Shown here one piece after another: positions 23,686-32,041 of a stretch of 35,581 nucleotides of DNA (positions are counted from its first letter, which is position 1; the number at the start of each line of letters is the position of its first letter). Under the pieces are notes generated by a model. The model was not told the origin of the DNA. It ran no database searches and saw nothing but the letters and a program-made list of their open reading frames with translations. The translations under genes were made by a program, and so were the position numbers. Origin of the DNA: Caulobacteraceae bacterium (lineage in GTDB: Bacteria > Pseudomonadota > Alphaproteobacteria > Caulobacterales > Caulobacteraceae); NCBI GenBank assembly GCA_031291645.1, contig JARLIQ010000118.1, positions 1 through 35,581 of the forward strand, read 5' to 3'.

Positions 23686-24828
23686 ATGTCGCACAACACC
23701 TTCGGCCAACTGTTCCGCGTGACCACCTGGGGCGAAAGCCACGGGCCGGCGCTCGGCTGCGTGGTCGACGGCTGCCCGCCCGGCCTGACCCTGACCGAGG
23801 CCGAGATCCAGGCCTTCCTCGACAAGCGCCGTCCCGGCCAGGGCCGGTTCGTCACCCAGCGCCAGGAGCCGGACCAGGTGCGCATCCTGTCCGGCGTGTT
23901 CGAGGACGAGCGGACCGGCGGACCGGTGACCACCGGGACCCCGATCTCGCTGATGATCGAGAACGTCGACCAGCGCTCGCGCGACTATTCCGAGATCGCC
24001 CACGCCTTCCGGCCCGGCCACGCCGACTTCGCCTACCAGAGCAAGTATGGGGTGCGGGACTATCGCGGCGGCGGGCGGGCCTCGGCGCGCGAGACCGCCG
24101 CGCGGGTCGCCGCCGGCGCGGTGGCGCGCAAGGTGCTGGGGCCGGGCGTCATCATCCGCGCCGCCCTGGTCCAGATCGGGCCGATCGCGGTCGAGCGCTC
24201 GCGCTGGGACTGGGACGAGACGCTGAACAACCCCTTCTGGTCGCCCGACGCCGGGGTGGTCGAGGCCTGGGAGGCGCACCTGGAGGCGGTGCGCAAGGCC
24301 GGCTCCTCGACCGGGGCGGTGGTCGAGGTCGAGGCCGTCGGCGCGCCGGCCGGCTGGGGCGCGCCGATCTACGGCAAGCTGGACGCCGAGATCGCCGCGG
24401 CCCTGATGTCGATCAACGCCGCCAAGGGGGTCGAGATCGGCGAGGGTTTCGCCGCCGCCGCCCTGACCGGCGAGGAGAACGCCGACGAGATGCGGATGGG
24501 CAATGACGGGCCGCTGTTCCTGACCAACCGCGCCGGCGGGGTGCTGGGCGGGATCTCGACGGGCCAGCCGATCGTCGCCCGGGTGGCGTTCAAGCCGACC
24601 TCGTCCATCCTCACCCCGCGCCGGTCGATCGACGACGCCGGGGCCGAGGTCGAGCTTCGGACCAAGGGCCGCCACGATCCCTGCGTCGGCATCCGCGCCG
24701 CGCCGGTGGCCGAGGCCATGATGGCCTGCGTCCTGGCCGACGCCATGCTCCGCCACCGCGCGCAGACCGGCCATGCGGGCCCGGTGTGGACGGTCGGCGC
24801 GGGAGTGGAGCCGCCGACTATACCTTGA
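23686..24828 (+). CDS. aroC: Chorismate synthase
   Basis: 380 residues. N-terminal [20 protein letters not shown], the family signature, is followed by [25 protein letters not shown], the second signature [20 protein letters not shown] (with FMN/EPSP-binding residues), GISTGQPI and the third signature [16 protein letters not shown]. It converts EPSP to chorismate, the last shikimate step, using reduced FMN. Length and motifs are complete. It stands alone, with no other shikimate gene in the window. Confidence 0.97.
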   Translation: MSHNTFGQLFRVTTWGESHGPALGCVVDGCPPGLTLTEAEIQAFLDKRRPGQGRFVTQRQEPDQVRILSGVFEDERTGGPVTTGTPISLMIENVDQRSRDYSEIAHAFRPGHADFAYQSKYGVRDYRGGGRASARETAARVAAGAVARKVLGPGVIIRAALVQIGPIAVERSRWDWDETLNNPFWSPDAGVVEAWEAHLEAVRKAGSSTGAVVEVEAVGAPAGWGAPIYGKLDAEIAAALMSINAAKGVEIGEGFAAAALTGEENADEMRMGNDGPLFLTNRAGGVLGGISTGQPIVARVAFKPTSSILTPRRSIDDAGAEVELRTKGRHDPCVGIRAAPVAEAMMACVLADAMLRHRAQTGHAGPVWTVGAGVEPPTIP

Positions 24829-24971
24829 GTTTAGATCGTCGCGGTGCTTGAGGGTTTTGAGTTGACCGCCGCCGAGGCCTTTGCCATGGCGGGATGAGCG
24901 CCGCAGCGAACCGCGTACGACGTCGTAGAGCCACGGGTTCCTGTGCTTTAGTCAGATCGGCGGGGCCGCCC

Positions 24972-25478
24972 TTGCGTTTCGAACTGCTGAACATCCTGCT
25001 CGTGGATGACAACCACCACATGCGGGTGCTGTTGACCGAGATCCTGCGCGCCATCGGCGTGCGCGAGGTGCTGGAGGCCAACGACGGGGTCGAGGCGCTG
25101 CAGATCATGCGCGCCCACCAGGTCGACATCATCATGACCGACCTGGCCATGCAGCCGCTGGACGGCCTCGACTTCGTGCGCAAGCTGCGCAACTCGCCCG
25201 ACAGTCCCAATCCCATGGCGCCGGTGATCATGATCACCGGTCATTCGACCATGCGCCGGGTGACCGAGGCGCGCGACGCCGGCGTCAACGAATTCCTGTC
25301 CAAGCCGGTCACCGCCCGCGGGGTGCTGGACCGCATCGCCCGGGTGGTCGACATCCCGCGCCCCTTCGTCCGCTCGGAGACCTATTTCGGGCCGGACCGC
25401 CGCCGCCGCGCCGAGCCAAACTACGCCGGCCCCTACCGCCGCGTCTCCGACGGCGCCCGGCGCGGCGAGGGCGTCTAG
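24972..25478 (+). CDS. CheY-like response regulator with basic C-terminal extension
   Basis: 168 residues if started at TTG 24972, where the receiver fold begins (LRFELLNILLVDDNHHMRVL); ATG 24894 in the same frame would add 26 basic residues without conservation. Receiver residues: Asp12/Asp13, Asp57 in IIMTDLAM, Thr/Ser in MITGHS and Lys111 in LSKPVTARGV. After the receiver (about 125) comes ETYFGPDRRRRAEP and YRRVSD, an Arg-rich tail with an FGPDRR motif that I recall from alphaproteobacterial single-domain regulators. No DNA-binding domain. No kinase adjacent. The start is the uncertain point. Confidence 0.85.
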   Translation: MRFELLNILLVDDNHHMRVLLTEILRAIGVREVLEANDGVEALQIMRAHQVDIIMTDLAMQPLDGLDFVRKLRNSPDSPNPMAPVIMITGHSTMRRVTEARDAGVNEFLSKPVTARGVLDRIARVVDIPRPFVRSETYFGPDRRRRAEPNYAGPYRRVSDGARRGEGV

Positions 25479-25489
25479 GGCTCAAGAGC

Positions 25490-26122
25490 TCAGGGGATGC
25501 CCAGCTGCTTGTGGGTCTGGACGCTCAGCCGCCAGCGCGGGTGGGCCAGGCAATAGTCGATCGCGGCCTGGGTGTTGGCCTGGAGCGCCGGCCCGTCCAT
25601 CGGCTGCAGGTAGAAGCGCTCGAACGCCAGGGCCTCGAACCTCGCCGGATCGACCCCGGGCTGGGGATAGACCAGCTTCAGCTCCTGGCCGCGGACCTGG
25701 GCCAGGGCGGCGTCGGCCTTGGGGCTGACGCAGATCCAGTCGAGGCCGGCGGGGGCGGCGAGGGTGCCGTTGGTCTCCACGGCGATGGCGAAGCCCTCGG
25801 CGTGCAGGGCCTCGATCAGCGGCGGGTCGAGCTGCAGCAACGGCTCGCCGCCGGTGCAGACCACCAGCCGGTCCGCCTCGCCGCCCCGCCAGCACGCGGC
25901 GACCGCCTTGGCCAGGGCTGCGGGCGTGGCGAACCGGCCGCCGCCCTCGCCGTCCATGCCGACGAAATCGGTGTCGCAGAAGGTGCAGACCGCGTCGGCG
26001 CGGTCCGCCTCGCGCCCGCTCCACAGGTTGCAGCCGGCGAAGCGGCAGAACACCGCCGCGCGGCCCGCCTGCCCGCCCTCGCCCTGCAGGGTGAGGAAGA
26101 TCTCCTTGACCGCGTAGCTCAT
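25490..26122 (-). CDS. queE: 7-carboxy-7-deazaguanine synthase QueE
   Basis: 210 residues. Radical-SAM enzyme of queuosine precursor synthesis; it turns carboxy-tetrahydropterin into 7-carboxy-7-deazaguanine. [20 protein letters not shown] opens the protein; the iron-sulphur ligands are Cys31, Cys46 and Cys49, i.e. CX14CX2C, the longer spacing known from some QueE proteins rather than CX3CX2C. Also visible: [16 protein letters not shown] and CVSPKAD. The ATG overlaps the TGA of queC as ATGA. It converges on the response regulator gene. Confidence 0.95.
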   Translation of the reverse strand: MSYAVKEIFLTLQGEGGQAGRAAVFCRFAGCNLWSGREADRADAVCTFCDTDFVGMDGEGGGRFATPAALAKAVAACWRGGEADRLVVCTGGEPLLQLDPPLIEALHAEGFAIAVETNGTLAAPAGLDWICVSPKADAALAQVRGQELKLVYPQPGVDPARFEALAFERFYLQPMDGPALQANTQAAIDYCLAHPRWRLSVQTHKQLGIP

Positions 26123-26850
26123 GACGCCAGGGCGGCCTGTCCCGCCGCGGTCCATTCGGCCCAGCCGCGGGCGCGCAACTCGCAGGCCGGACAGGCGCCG
26201 CAGCCCTTGCCCCAGTCGTGCGGCGTGCGGTCCCCCAGGTAGCAGGTGTGGCTGTCCTCGACCGTGATGGCCACCAGCGCTTCGCCGCCCAGCGCCTTGG
26301 CCAGGGCCCAGGTCTGCGCCTTGGTCAGCCGCATCAGCGGGGTCTCGATGCGGAAGTCCTGCTCCATGCCCAGGTTCAGCGCGCTCTGCATGGCGTCCAG
26401 GGTGTCGCGCCGGCAGTCGGGATAGCCGGAGTAGTCCGTCTCGCACATGCCGCCGACCAGGGCCTTCAGCCCCCGCCGGTCGGCCAGCGCCGCGGCGTAG
26501 GTCAGGAACACCAGGTTGCGGCCCGGCACGAAGGTCGACGGCAGGCCGCGCTCGGTGACCTCGATCGCCCGGTCGGCGGTGAGCGCGGTCTCGCCGATGG
26601 CGCCGAAGGCGGTCAGGTCGAGCTCGTGGTCCGGGCCGAGCCGCGCCGCCCAGGCCGGAAACGCTTCGGCGATCCGCCGGCGAACCGCCCGCCGGGCCTC
26701 CAGCTCGACCGCATGGCGCTGGCCGTAGTCGAAGCCGACGGTCTCCACCCGCGCATAGCGCTCCAGCGCCCAGGCCAGGCAGGCGGTGGAGTCCTGGCCC
26801 CCGGAAAACAGCACCAGGGCGCCTTGTTCGGAAATCTGCGGTTCGGACAT
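26119..26850 (-). CDS. queC: 7-cyano-7-deazaguanine synthase QueC
   Basis: 243 residues from ATG 26850. PP-loop SGGQDST at 16-22, [39 protein letters not shown], and the zinc site near the C-terminus (HTCYLGDR followed by [13 protein letters not shown]). It uses ATP and ammonia to convert 7-carboxy-7-deazaguanine to preQ0. It forms a coupled operon with queE. A longer upstream frame has no family similarity. No preQ1 riboswitch was recognised ahead of it. Confidence 0.95.
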   Translation of the reverse strand: MSEPQISEQGALVLFSGGQDSTACLAWALERYARVETVGFDYGQRHAVELEARRAVRRRIAEAFPAWAARLGPDHELDLTAFGAIGETALTADRAIEVTERGLPSTFVPGRNLVFLTYAAALADRRGLKALVGGMCETDYSGYPDCRRDTLDAMQSALNLGMEQDFRIETPLMRLTKAQTWALAKALGGEALVAITVEDSHTCYLGDRTPHDWGKGCGACPACELRARGWAEWTAAGQAALAS

Positions 26851-27163
26851 GGAGCGCTTCGAGGGTTGGGGAGGGACGAGGCGGCGCGCCCGCCGCGGTC
26901 GCCACATATAGGTACACGAGTTCGATTTGGGCCAGAACCGTCTCGAAAGCCGATACAATGGTCCGCCGCGCGGAACGGTCGCGCGCCGTGACGTGGCGAT
27001 GACTGGTCCGCGAGGCGCCAATCCTTGCGAATGCCTGAATATTTCAATGAACCGCGTTCTGTGGCGCCGTGTCTCTTGTCTGAAATCGGGATGGCTCATC
27101 GCCTTAACGAGTTCGCAATTGAAATGCAGGAAAGCTGTTCTTCCAACAGCGCCCAGTTTTCCA
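26851..27163. other. 313-base divergent gap with hairpin before the pseudo-kinase gene
   Basis: The gap is AT-richer than the flanks and holds the promoters of queC and of 27164. On the minus strand TATATG (about 26910-26905) could be a queC -10 box. A hairpin GCTGTT/AACAGC (27134-27139, 27145-27150, loop CTTCC) followed six bases later by TTTT ends just before the ATG at 27164; it could act as a weak attenuator or occlude the start. No Shine-Dalgarno sequence is visible before that ATG. No gene was recognised. Confidence 0.35.
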
Positions 27164-28645
27164 ATGCCCGGCATCTCCCGCCTGATCGAATACCCCGATC
27201 CAATCGATCCCGCGAGCCGGTGCGGCGCCGTGCTGGACCGATTCCTCGATCATCCCGAATGGGACCTGATGGCGGTGGTCGAGGCCGGTCGCCCCAGGGG
27301 CGTCGTCGCGCGGGGGGCCGTGGGCGCCCAGGACGCGGAACGCCGGGTCGGCGAGGTGATGACCGCGCCGCTGACCATCGGGCCCGACGCCGGCGTCGAT
27401 GAAGCCTGCGCCCTGCTGCTGGCCCATGCCGAGCCCGCCGCCGGCCTGGTGGTGGTCGAGGGGGCGCGCTATCTCGGTGTCGTTCCGGCGCGCGCGCTGC
27501 TGCGCCTGAAGGCCGACGGCGGCCTCGCCGCCGAAGACAACCGCCGCTTCGCCGAACTGGTCGGGCGCGAGCTGCACGCCCCGCTGAGCGGGGTGCTGGC
27601 CATGGCCGAGCTGCTGCAGCGCCAGCCGCTGTCGGTCGATTCCCAGGCCTTCGTGCGGACCATCATCGAAACCTGCCAGTCCATGGCCCAGACGCTGGAC
27701 GGCGCGCTGGAGCTGTCGCTCGCCGACACCGGCGAGCTGGCGCTCGATCCCCAGCCGGCGCTGCTGCGCACGGTGATGGACGAGATCCAGAGCCGCTGGC
27801 AGCACCGCACCACCCAACAGCGCGTGACCCTGGCGGTCGCCTACGACGGCGAGCCGGAGCTGACGGCCGAGATCGACGCGGGGCGGCTGGAGCAGGTGTT
27901 CGACGGCCTGATCGGCGCGGCGCTCTCGCTCGCCCGGCGCGGCGCCATCGAGGCCAGCCTGCAGGCCCAGCGCATCGGCGGCGAGCTGCGCCTGACCGGC
28001 CGGGTGCGCGACACCGGCGGCGGCCTGTCGGCCGCCCGGCTCAGCCAGGCCTTCGAGGGCCAGGGCGTCGCCGGCGCCTCGCACGGCGGTCTTGGCCTGG
28101 CGCTCTGCCGCCGGATCGTCGAGCGGATGGGCGGGGAGCTGCGCGCCGAGGACAACGTCGGGGCGGGCGCCACCATCGTGTTCGAATTCCCGGCCGCCGA
28201 GGCTATCACCGAGATGGAGCAGGCCGACCGCGACACGGTCGCGGTCAAGCGCGCGGCCCACGTGCTGGTGGTGGACGACAACGCCACCAACCGGATGGTC
28301 GCCGAGGCGCTGTGCGAGATGTTCGATTGCACCTCGGAGTGCGTCGAGGACGGGCTGGAGGCGCTGGAGGCGGCGCGCACCGGCCGCTTCGATCTGATCC
28401 TGATGGACATCCGCATGCCGCGCATGGACGGGGTCGAGGCGACCCGCGCGATCCGCGCCCTGCCGGGGCCGGCCGGCGTGGTGCCGATCATCGCCCTGAC
28501 CGCCAACGCCGATCCCGAGGACGCCAAGAGCTACGTCGCCTGCGGCATGCACAGCGTGGTCGAAAAGCCGATCAAGCCCGAACGCCTGCTGCAGGCGATG
28601 AACGCGGCCCTGCCGGACGTGGCCGGCCGCGCCGCCGCGGCCTAA
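27164..28645 (+). CDS. CBS-domain pseudo-histidine kinase with intact receiver domain
   Basis: 493 residues from ATG 27164; the same frame is open to 26927 but the extra residues look non-coding. Order: two CBS-like halves at about 15-115 ([20 protein letters not shown] is a clear CBS start), HisKA-like helices about 127-190, HATPase-like about 238-343, receiver about 366-483. The H-box reads [10 protein letters not shown] (134-143) where kinases have SHEIRTPLNG: the phospho-acceptor His is Arg135. The N-box reads [10 protein letters not shown], with Asn replaced by Ala252/253. DTGGGL (283-288) and GGLGLAL remain. The receiver is complete (Asp371/372, Asp415, Thr446, Lys468). Probably no autokinase activity; it may bind nucleotide through CBS and act as a scaffold or a phosphate sink. 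Soluble. It resembles Caulobacter DivL in having lost the His. Confidence 0.85.
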   Translation: MPGISRLIEYPDPIDPASRCGAVLDRFLDHPEWDLMAVVEAGRPRGVVARGAVGAQDAERRVGEVMTAPLTIGPDAGVDEACALLLAHAEPAAGLVVVEGARYLGVVPARALLRLKADGGLAAEDNRRFAELVGRELHAPLSGVLAMAELLQRQPLSVDSQAFVRTIIETCQSMAQTLDGALELSLADTGELALDPQPALLRTVMDEIQSRWQHRTTQQRVTLAVAYDGEPELTAEIDAGRLEQVFDGLIGAALSLARRGAIEASLQAQRIGGELRLTGRVRDTGGGLSAARLSQAFEGQGVAGASHGGLGLALCRRIVERMGGELRAEDNVGAGATIVFEFPAAEAITEMEQADRDTVAVKRAAHVLVVDDNATNRMVAEALCEMFDCTSECVEDGLEALEAARTGRFDLILMDIRMPRMDGVEATRAIRALPGPAGVVPIIALTANADPEDAKSYVACGMHSVVEKPIKPERLLQAMNAALPDVAGRAAAA

Positions 28646-28655
28646 GACGAAAGCT

Positions 28656-28680
28656 CGGCCATTTCCGCTGGAAATGGCCG
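28656..28680. terminator. Bidirectional hairpin between convergent genes
   Basis: Perfect 11-base stem CGGCCATTTCC / GGAAATGGCCG with loop GCT. There is no T-run on either strand. It lies between the pseudo-kinase and the MaoC gene. Confidence 0.5.
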
Positions 28681-28700
28681 GCCGCGCCGCGGCGGCGTAA
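28676..28700 (+). repeat. Second copy of the pseudo-kinase gene end, including stop codon
   Basis: 23 of 25 bases match 28621-28645. Read as codons both copies encode Ala-Gly-Arg-Ala-Ala-Ala-Ala-stop; the two differences are third-position changes in Ala codons. The copy is out of frame with the gene and abuts the MaoC stop at 28701. Confidence 0.5.
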
Positions 28701-29150
28701 TCAGCCCCCGTAGACGACGCTGATCGTCTCGGCCACGCAGGCCGGGCGGTCCTCGCCCTCGATCTCGATGGTGCACTCGTTCTTGAGCTGCAGGCCGCCG
28801 GACTTGGGTTCGGCCCCGATCAGCTTCTGGCGCAGCCGCACCCGCTTGCCGACCCGCACCATGTTGGTGAAGCGCACCTTGTCCGAGCCGTAGTTGATGC
28901 CGCGGGTCACGCCGTTGATGTTCAGCATGCCGGCGCTGAGGAACGGGATCAGCGACAGGGTCAGATAGCCGTGGGCGATCGGTCCGCCGATCTCGCGGGT
29001 GGCGCGCTCGACGTCGACGTGGATCCACTGGTGGTCGCCGGTGGCCTCGGCGAACTGGTTGACCCGCTCCTGGGTGATCTGCAGCCAGTCGGAGACCCCG
29101 ATCTCCTGGCCGACCAGTCCCGCCACGTCCTTGAAATCCACCGTCGCCAT
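28701..29150 (-). CDS. MaoC-like (R)-specific enoyl-CoA hydratase
   Basis: 149 residues from ATG 29150 (GGAGG nine bases upstream). Hot-dog fold of the MaoC family: FAEATGDHQWIHVDVERA with the catalytic Asp39 and His44 pair, GGPIAHGYLTLSLIPF with the following Gly/His, and GSDKVRFTNMVRVGKRVRLR. It hydrates trans-2-enoyl-CoA to (R)-3-hydroxyacyl-CoA in lipid or PHA metabolism. Closest in pattern to the NodN/Rv0130-type single-domain hydratases. The gene is flanked on both sides by short copies of the ends of its neighbours. Same direction as the GMC oxidoreductase gene but 106 bases from it. Confidence 0.92.
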   Translation of the reverse strand: MATVDFKDVAGLVGQEIGVSDWLQITQERVNQFAEATGDHQWIHVDVERATREIGGPIAHGYLTLSLIPFLSAGMLNINGVTRGINYGSDKVRFTNMVRVGKRVRLRQKLIGAEPKSGGLQLKNECTIEIEGEDRPACVAETISVVYGG

Positions 29151-29212
29151 CGTGGGCCTCCCCGATTTTTCAAACAGCCGTTGGATGGCGCCTTCGCCGG
29201 CCCGACGCAAGC

Positions 29213-29289
29213 CGCGTTCAGGCGGCCGCGGCGGCCGCCTTGCCCAAGATACGCGTTCAGGCGGCCGCGGCCGCCGCCTTGCCCAGGAT
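29213..29289 (-). repeat. Tandem copy of the GMC oxidoreductase gene end
   Basis: 29252-29289 is the end of the oxidoreductase gene and 29213-29250 a copy of it at 39-base period. Both encode Ile-Leu-Gly-Lys-(Ala)6-stop on the minus strand and share ACGCG after the stop. The two copies differ at two bases within the codons, CTG/TTG (Leu) and GCG/GCC (Ala), both synonymous. Confidence 0.65.
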
Positions 29290-30921
29290 CATGTCGGCCG
29301 CCTTCTCGGCGATCATGATGGTCGGGGCGTTGGTGTTGCCCGAGACCAGGCGCGGCATGACCGAGGCGTCGACCACCCGCAGGCGCTCGACCCCGCGCAC
29401 CCGCAGCTGGGGATCGACCACGGCGTTCGGCCCGTGGCCCATCTGGCAGGTGCCGACGGGGTGGTAGATGGTCGAGCCGGCCATGCGGGCGTATTCGAGC
29501 AGGGCCTCGTCGCTCCGGGCGTCCGGCCCGGGCGACATCTCGTGGTCGATCCAGTGCCGCAGGGCCGGCTGTTCGGCGATCCTGCGGCCCCATTTCAGCG
29601 AGGCGACGGCCACCTCCTGGTCCAGCGGATTGGACAGGTAGTTGGCCATGATCGCCGGATAGACGGTCGGGTCGGCCGAGCGGATGCGGATGTGGCCGCG
29701 GCTTTCGGGACGCACCTGGCAGGGGGCGATGGTCAGGCCGGGCAGGGATTCCAGCTCCATCTTCTGCTCGTTGACCAGCTTGTCGACGTCCATGGTCGCC
29801 GGCAGGATGTGGAACTGGATGTCGGGGCTGGCGAGGTCCGGCCTGGACTTGCAGAACACGGCGATGTGGGCGGCCGAGAGGGTCAGCAGTCCCTTGCGCT
29901 GGAAGACGTACTTCATCGTCTCGCCGAGGAACCGGGTCCCGCGTGTCAGCTCGTTGACCGAGACCGTGCCGGGCTTGAGCCGGTAGGTGGCGCTGATCAC
30001 GTAGTGGTCCTGCAGGTTCTCGCCGACGCCGGGCAGGTCCGCGACCACGGGAACGCCGCGCTCCTGCAGCAGCGCGCCCGGGCCGACGCCCGACAGCTGC
30101 AGCAGCTGCGGCGAGTTGATCGCCCCGCCGGCCAGGATCACCTCCCGCGCCGCGCGGGCGGTGTGGGTCTCGCCGTTCTGGATGAATTCGACGCCGACGG
30201 CGGTCTTGCCCTCGAACAGCACCCGGCCGGTCAGGGCGTTGGTCTCCACCCGCAGGTTCGGCCGGTCCATCACCGGGTGCAGGTAGGCCACCGCGGCCGA
30301 GCAGCGCTGGCCGTTCTTCACCGTCAGCTGGTAGTAGCTGACCCCCTCCTGCTGCTCGCCGTTGACGTCGGGATTGCGCGGCAGGCCGGCCTGCTCGCAG
30401 GCGTCGATCACCGCGTCCGAGACCTCGTGGGTCTGGGTCACGTCCGAGACGTTGAGCGGCCCGCCGCGGGCGTGCAGGTCGCTCGCCCCGCGCTCCTGGT
30501 GCTCGGCGCGCAGGAAATAGGGTTTGACGTCGTCCCAGCCCCAGCCCTCGCAGCCCAGCTGGCGCCAGCCGTCATAGTCGGCGTGCTGGCCGCGTATATA
30601 GAGCAGGCCGTTGATCGAGGACGAGCCGCCCAGCACCTTGCCCCGGGGCCACACGTGGGTGCGCCCGCCGGTGCCGGCGTCCGGCTCGGTCGCATAGAGC
30701 CAGTTGACCTTGGGATCCTTCAGCGTCTGGGAATAGCCCACCGGCACGTGGATCATCAGGTTCGACATGAACTGGCCGAGGTTCTTGGTCGGCCGGTCGT
30801 CGCCGCCGGCCTCGATCAGCAGCACCCGGGTCCTGCCGTCCGCGCTCAGCCGGTTGGCCAGCACGCAGCCCGCGGAGCCTGCGCCGACGATGATGTAGTC
30901 GGCCTCGATCGCCTGGGTCAT
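29257..30921 (-). CDS. GMC-family FAD oxidoreductase (choline/alcohol dehydrogenase type)
   Basis: 554 residues, ATG preceded by GGGAGGAAG. FAD-binding YIIVGAGSAGCVLANRLS at 9-26 and LLIEAGGDD; GMC signature 1 in WPRGKVLGGSSSINGLLYIR; signature 2 GGAINSPQLLQLSGVGP; C-terminal HPVGTCQMG, VVDASVMPRLVSGNTNAPT and the active-site His in the same region. It oxidises an alcohol to an aldehyde, passing electrons to a quinone or cytochrome; the alcohol is unknown (the common automatic name choline dehydrogenase/BetA is not specific). Cytoplasmic or membrane-edge, no signal peptide. It ends in six Ala residues that are duplicated beyond the stop. Divergent from the enoyl-CoA hydratase gene. Confidence 0.93.
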   Translation of the reverse strand: MTQAIEADYIIVGAGSAGCVLANRLSADGRTRVLLIEAGGDDRPTKNLGQFMSNLMIHVPVGYSQTLKDPKVNWLYATEPDAGTGGRTHVWPRGKVLGGSSSINGLLYIRGQHADYDGWRQLGCEGWGWDDVKPYFLRAEHQERGASDLHARGGPLNVSDVTQTHEVSDAVIDACEQAGLPRNPDVNGEQQEGVSYYQLTVKNGQRCSAAVAYLHPVMDRPNLRVETNALTGRVLFEGKTAVGVEFIQNGETHTARAAREVILAGGAINSPQLLQLSGVGPGALLQERGVPVVADLPGVGENLQDHYVISATYRLKPGTVSVNELTRGTRFLGETMKYVFQRKGLLTLSAAHIAVFCKSRPDLASPDIQFHILPATMDVDKLVNEQKMELESLPGLTIAPCQVRPESRGHIRIRSADPTVYPAIMANYLSNPLDQEVAVASLKWGRRIAEQPALRHWIDHEMSPGPDARSDEALLEYARMAGSTIYHPVGTCQMGHGPNAVVDPQLRVRGVERLRVVDASVMPRLVSGNTNAPTIMIAEKAADMILGKAAAAAA

Positions 30922-31058
30922 GGCTTCCTCCCGAAAGCTTATCGTTGTTCATTCAGGATGTGATATCGCCAGCCCGGGTCGCGAAGGCAATGCATAAACG
31001 CCGGGCGCAAGGGCCGACGGCCGCGCGGCGATCCACGAGGGAAGATGGAGCGCACGGA

Positions 31059-31943
31059 ATGACCAAGCCCAGTTTCGAGACCCTGCTTTACGACGTCGAG
31101 GACGGGATCGCGACGATCACGCTCAACCGGCCGGACAAGCTGAACGCCTTCACCACCCAGATGATGCTGGAGCTGATCGCCGCGTTCGACGCGACCGACG
31201 CCGACGACGCCGTCAAGGTGGTGATCGTCACCGGGGCGGGGCGCGCCTTCTGCGCCGGCGCGGACCTGTCGTCCGGCGCCCAGACCTTCGACTACGCCGC
31301 CCGCGGCGAGGCGGCCCGCGACGAGGCCAAGGTGGCCGACGTCTACCGCGACGGCGGCGGGCGCGTGACCTTGCGCATCTTCGACAGCCTCAAGCCGGTG
31401 ATCGCCGCGGTGAACGGGCCGGCGGTCGGCATCGGGGTGACCATGCAGCTGGCGATGGACATCCGCATCGCCTCCGATACGGCCCGGTTCGGCTTCGTCT
31501 TCGCCCGGCGCGGCATCGCGCCCGAGGCGGCCTCGTCCTGGTTCCTGCCCCGCATCGTCGGCATCTCCCAGGCGCTGGAGTGGTGCTATTCGGGCCGGGT
31601 GTTTCCCGCCGCCGAGGCGCTGGAAGGCGGCCTGGTCCGGTCGGTCCATGCGCCGGACGACCTTCTGCCCGCGGCCCGCGCCATCGCCCGCGACATCGTC
31701 GACAACACCGCCCCGGTCTCGGTCAGCCTGATCCGCCAGCTGATGTGGCGGGGCCTGACCGCCAGCCATCCGATGGAGGCGCACCGGGCCGACAGCCGCG
31801 CGATCCAGGCCCGCGGCCGCGCCGCCGACGCGCGCGAGGGCGTCAGCGCCTTCCTCGAAAAGCGCCAGCCGCACTATCCGGACAAGGTCTCCAGCGACCT
31901 GCCGGACATCTGGCCCTTCTGGACCGAGCCGCAGTTCAAGTAG
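31059..31943 (+). CDS. Enoyl-CoA hydratase/isomerase (crotonase family)
   Basis: 294 residues from ATG 31059, with GGAG eight bases upstream; upstream in-frame codons look non-coding. Crotonase fold: GIATITLNRPDKLNAFTTQM, GAGRAFCAGADLSS (oxyanion hole), VIAAVNGPAVGIGVTMQLAM with the second oxyanion Gly, and RRGIAPEAASSWFLPRIVG, whose Glu fits the catalytic position. It hydrates or isomerises enoyl-CoA in beta-oxidation-like pathways. The C-terminal PQFK with FWTEP is like long crotonase relatives. Divergently arranged with the GMC oxidoreductase over a 137-base gap, so the two may share control. Confidence 0.93.
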   Translation: MTKPSFETLLYDVEDGIATITLNRPDKLNAFTTQMMLELIAAFDATDADDAVKVVIVTGAGRAFCAGADLSSGAQTFDYAARGEAARDEAKVADVYRDGGGRVTLRIFDSLKPVIAAVNGPAVGIGVTMQLAMDIRIASDTARFGFVFARRGIAPEAASSWFLPRIVGISQALEWCYSGRVFPAAEALEGGLVRSVHAPDDLLPAARAIARDIVDNTAPVSVSLIRQLMWRGLTASHPMEAHRADSRAIQARGRAADAREGVSAFLEKRQPHYPDKVSSDLPDIWPFWTEPQFK

Positions 31944-32041
31944 GCGCAGGCCGAAGAGGGGCTGGGCGGCGGACTCCAAATCGCAAACGCGCGGTTAACC
32001 CGGTCGTGGCCAAATCAGGCTCCCAGGACCACGCGGTTCAG

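Noticed and set aside
26851-27000. preQ1 riboswitch ahead of queC
   Set aside because: No A-rich tail pairing with a small GC hairpin near the queC start was found on the minus strand; the queE-queC operon position alone is not enough.
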